Source: an uncultured Ignavibacteria bacterium
Lineage (GTDB): Bacteria > Bacteroidota > Ignavibacteria > Ignavibacteriales > Melioribacteraceae
DNA: 7,192 nucleotides
Assembly (NCBI GenBank): GCA_937930275.1
Contig: CALGLM010000300.1
Coordinates: 1-7,192 of the forward strand
Reading direction: 5' to 3'
This document shows positions 5,258-7,192 of this stretch, piece after piece. How positions within the stretch are numbered: the stretch's first letter is position 1; each line of letters starts with the position of its first letter. Position numbers and translations under genes: made by a program. The notes beneath the pieces are model-generated. The model saw only the letters and a list, made by a program, of their open reading frames with translations. It had not been told where the DNA came from and searched no databases.

Positions 5258-7166
5258 AGAAACATTACGTGCACCCGAAAGTCAGAAGGCTCTTTTTGTA
5301 GAAAAACCGACTGATTTAAATACTATTGGCGGAACAGTATCTATAGAGATTAACGAGAAAAAAGTAACGGTTCCATTAGGGACAACCATTTTAGATGCAT
5401 GCAAAATGAACGGTATTCATATTCCTACATTGTGTCATCATGATGATTTATGTATTGCAGGCGTATGTAGAATATGCGTTGTTGAAGTTGAAGGAATGAG
5501 AACTTTACAAGCTTCATGTGCGTATCCTATCACCAACCCGATGAAGATAAAAACATCTTCTCCTTTAGTACGTAAGGCAAGAAGACATATTATCGACTTA
5601 ATGTTAAGTGAACATCACGGCGAGTGTTACAGTTGTGTACGTAATAATAACTGTGAATTACAATCATTAGCAAAAGAGTATGGCGTTGACGGATATAATT
5701 TTGGACATATAAAAGAATCTAAATACGAAATTGATAAATCTTCATTTTCTGTTATTAGAGATATGGATAAATGCGTTTTGTGCAAAAGATGCGTTCGTAC
5801 TTGTATTGACTTACAAGAAGTCGGCGTTTTGGAAGCTATAAATCGTGGAGATAAAACCAGAATCGGCACTTTTATGGATAAACCGCTTGCCGATGTAATT
5901 TGTATCAATTGTGGTCAGTGTATAAATAGATGCCCCACCGGAGCATTACATGCCAACGATCCATCGGATGATATTTGGAATGCAATTGATGATCCTACTA
6001 AACATGTAGTAATTCAAACAGCACCTTCGCCGCGTGCAGCAATAGGTGAAGAATTTGGGTTAGAAGCAGGACACTCAATGACGTATCAATTGAATACTGC
6101 TTTGCGTAGAATTGGTTTTGATGCAGTATTTGATACTAACTTTACTGCTGATTTAACTATTATGGAAGAAGGAACTGAGTTATTATTACGTTTATATAAA
6201 GCGCTGGTAGAAAAAGATACTTCGGTTGCTTTACCTCAATTTACATCTTGCTCGCCAGGATGGGTAAAATATCTTGAACATTTTTATCCTGAATTTATTG
6301 ATAATTTAAGTAGTGCTAAATCGCCGCAGCAAATGTTTGGAGCATTGTTAAAAACTTATTATGCCCAGAAAAAGGGTATTGATCCAAAAGATATTGTTTC
6401 GGTTGCCGTAATGCCTTGTTCAGCTAAAAAGTTTGAATGTAATAGACCTGAAATGAGAGATTCGGGATACCAAGATGTTGATTATGGTTTAACTGCCCGA
6501 GAATTAGCAAAAATGATTAAAGAAGCCGGTATTCATTTACCCGAGATTCCAAAATCACATTTTGATAATCCATTTGGAGATGCAAGTGGTGCAGGTTTAA
6601 TTTTTGGCGCTACCGGCGGTGTTATGGAAGCAGCTATTAGAACAGTTGTTGAATTAGTTCTCGGCGTAAAAGTTGAAGATTTATTTGACGATATGAATGT
6701 AGTACCTGTTCGTGGATTTGACGGAATTAAATATGTTGAATTACCTTTAGGTGATAAAATGGGTGAAGTACCCCCGATTTTAAAACATTTAGTTCCTAAT
6801 TGGGATTGGCTAAAAGGTGCAACTTTAAAAGTTGCTGTAGTACACGGTACCGCAAATGCTAAAAAAGTAATGGATGATATTAAAGCAGGCGGGAAATTTA
6901 GCGAATGTCACTTTATTGAGTTTATGGCTTGCCCGGGTGGCTGTTTAGGAGGCGGAGGTCAACCAATTCCAACTAACCTTGAAATTCGTAAAAAACGAGC
7001 TGAAGCTATTTATAAAGAGGATTCAGAACTTGATTTACGCAAATCACACGAAAACGAGCATGTTCTTAAACTGTATGAAGAATTTTTGACTGATGGTCCA
7101 TGCGGACATATTTCTCATCATTTATTACATACAGAATACACCAAACGTGGAAAATATATAGCTTAA
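5247..7166 (+). CDS. hydA: [FeFe] hydrogenase catalytic subunit (HydA), group A, trimeric type
   Basis: A 639-residue enzyme for reversible 2H+ + 2e- to H2, likely drawing electrons from NADH via HydBC. Domains: NuoG-like [2Fe-2S] ferredoxin (C63, C74, C77, C91); His-Cys3 [4Fe-4S] (H123, C127, C130, C136); two-cluster ferredoxin (C176/179/182/186 and C219/222/225/229); H-cluster domain (about 250-575); and a C-terminal small-subunit-like domain (about 590-635). H-cluster motifs are L1 TSCSPGW (C335, S336), L2 MPCSAKKFE (C391) and L3 MACPGGCLGGGG (C562, C566). By alignment from memory to Clostridium pasteurianum CpI, the proton-path residues E308, E311, R315, C335 and S355 are kept. The second L1 Cys, a cluster ligand in CpI, is Ser here. 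Length and cluster set match HydA of HydABC enzymes (about 645 in Thermotoga). The start is set by GGAGGT at 5237-5242; the gene overlaps hydB by 11 bases. No maturase genes (hydE/F/G) are in the window. After the stop, 26 bases remain with no feature. Confidence 0.95.
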   Translation: METKETLRAPESQKALFVEKPTDLNTIGGTVSIEINEKKVTVPLGTTILDACKMNGIHIPTLCHHDDLCIAGVCRICVVEVEGMRTLQASCAYPITNPMKIKTSSPLVRKARRHIIDLMLSEHHGECYSCVRNNNCELQSLAKEYGVDGYNFGHIKESKYEIDKSSFSVIRDMDKCVLCKRCVRTCIDLQEVGVLEAINRGDKTRIGTFMDKPLADVICINCGQCINRCPTGALHANDPSDDIWNAIDDPTKHVVIQTAPSPRAAIGEEFGLEAGHSMTYQLNTALRRIGFDAVFDTNFTADLTIMEEGTELLLRLYKALVEKDTSVALPQFTSCSPGWVKYLEHFYPEFIDNLSSAKSPQQMFGALLKTYYAQKKGIDPKDIVSVAVMPCSAKKFECNRPEMRDSGYQDVDYGLTARELAKMIKEAGIHLPEIPKSHFDNPFGDASGAGLIFGATGGVMEAAIRTVVELVLGVKVEDLFDDMNVVPVRGFDGIKYVELPLGDKMGEVPPILKHLVPNWDWLKGATLKVAVVHGTANAKKVMDDIKAGGKFSECHFIEFMACPGGCLGGGGQPIPTNLEIRKKRAEAIYKEDSELDLRKSHENEHVLKLYEEFLTDGPCGHISHHLLHTEYTKRGKYIA

Positions 7167-7192
7167 TACTAATTGATTCGGCGACAGTAAAT

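Noticed and set aside
5627..5908. Minus-strand open frame inside hydA
   Set aside because: It is antisense to the conserved ferredoxin domains of HydA and has no recognisable domain or upstream ribosome-binding site.

Overview
The window is a single co-directional, AT-rich (roughly two-thirds A+T by eye), almost gapless gene cluster on the + strand. It joins a hydrogen-sensing signalling module to a trimeric, NAD-linked [FeFe] hydrogenase. The producer is very probably an obligately anaerobic, fermentative bacterium. Clear Shine-Dalgarno sequences (GGAG, AGGAG, GGAGGT) precede almost every gene. The base composition and gene content would fit anaerobic Bacteroidota and relatives (for example Cloacimonadota or Ignavibacteria-like lineages) or a low-GC fermenter elsewhere. 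I cannot fix the phylum from the sequence.

Left part (1-1628). The 5' edge lies inside a gene. What remains is the tail of an [FeFe]-hydrogenase-like H-cluster domain, a four-cysteine FeS domain and a complete cytoplasmic histidine kinase core, which together look like a sensory hydrogenase-kinase. A stand-alone receiver protein follows 12 bases later.

Middle part (1629-3559). A 75-base spacer, the longest non-coding stretch, holds T-tracts and a perfect 20-base palindrome and is the most likely internal control point. It is followed by a soluble REC-PAS-HisKA-HATPase protein and a second stand-alone receiver.

Right part (3568-7166). Three tightly packed genes encode the catalytic complex: a NuoE-like [2Fe-2S] subunit (HydC), a NuoF-like FMN/NADH/[4Fe-4S] subunit (HydB) and a 639-residue catalytic subunit (HydA). 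HydA carries a full set of N-terminal relay clusters and the H-cluster domain.

Inferred logic: the sensory hydrogenase-kinase monitors H2 or redox state and feeds a relay of receiver and kinase proteins. The same cluster encodes the NADH-coupled hydrogenase that makes or consumes H2. No DNA-binding or other recognisable output domain is present in the window, so how the relay acts on the hydrogenase is open. The most notable points are the sensor-kinase fusion, the outputless relay, the compact HydB lacking the extra FeS domains of well-known bifurcating enzymes, a Cys-to-Ser change in the L1 H-cluster motif of HydA, and the palindrome in the spacer. No RNA genes, mobile elements or CRISPR arrays were seen.
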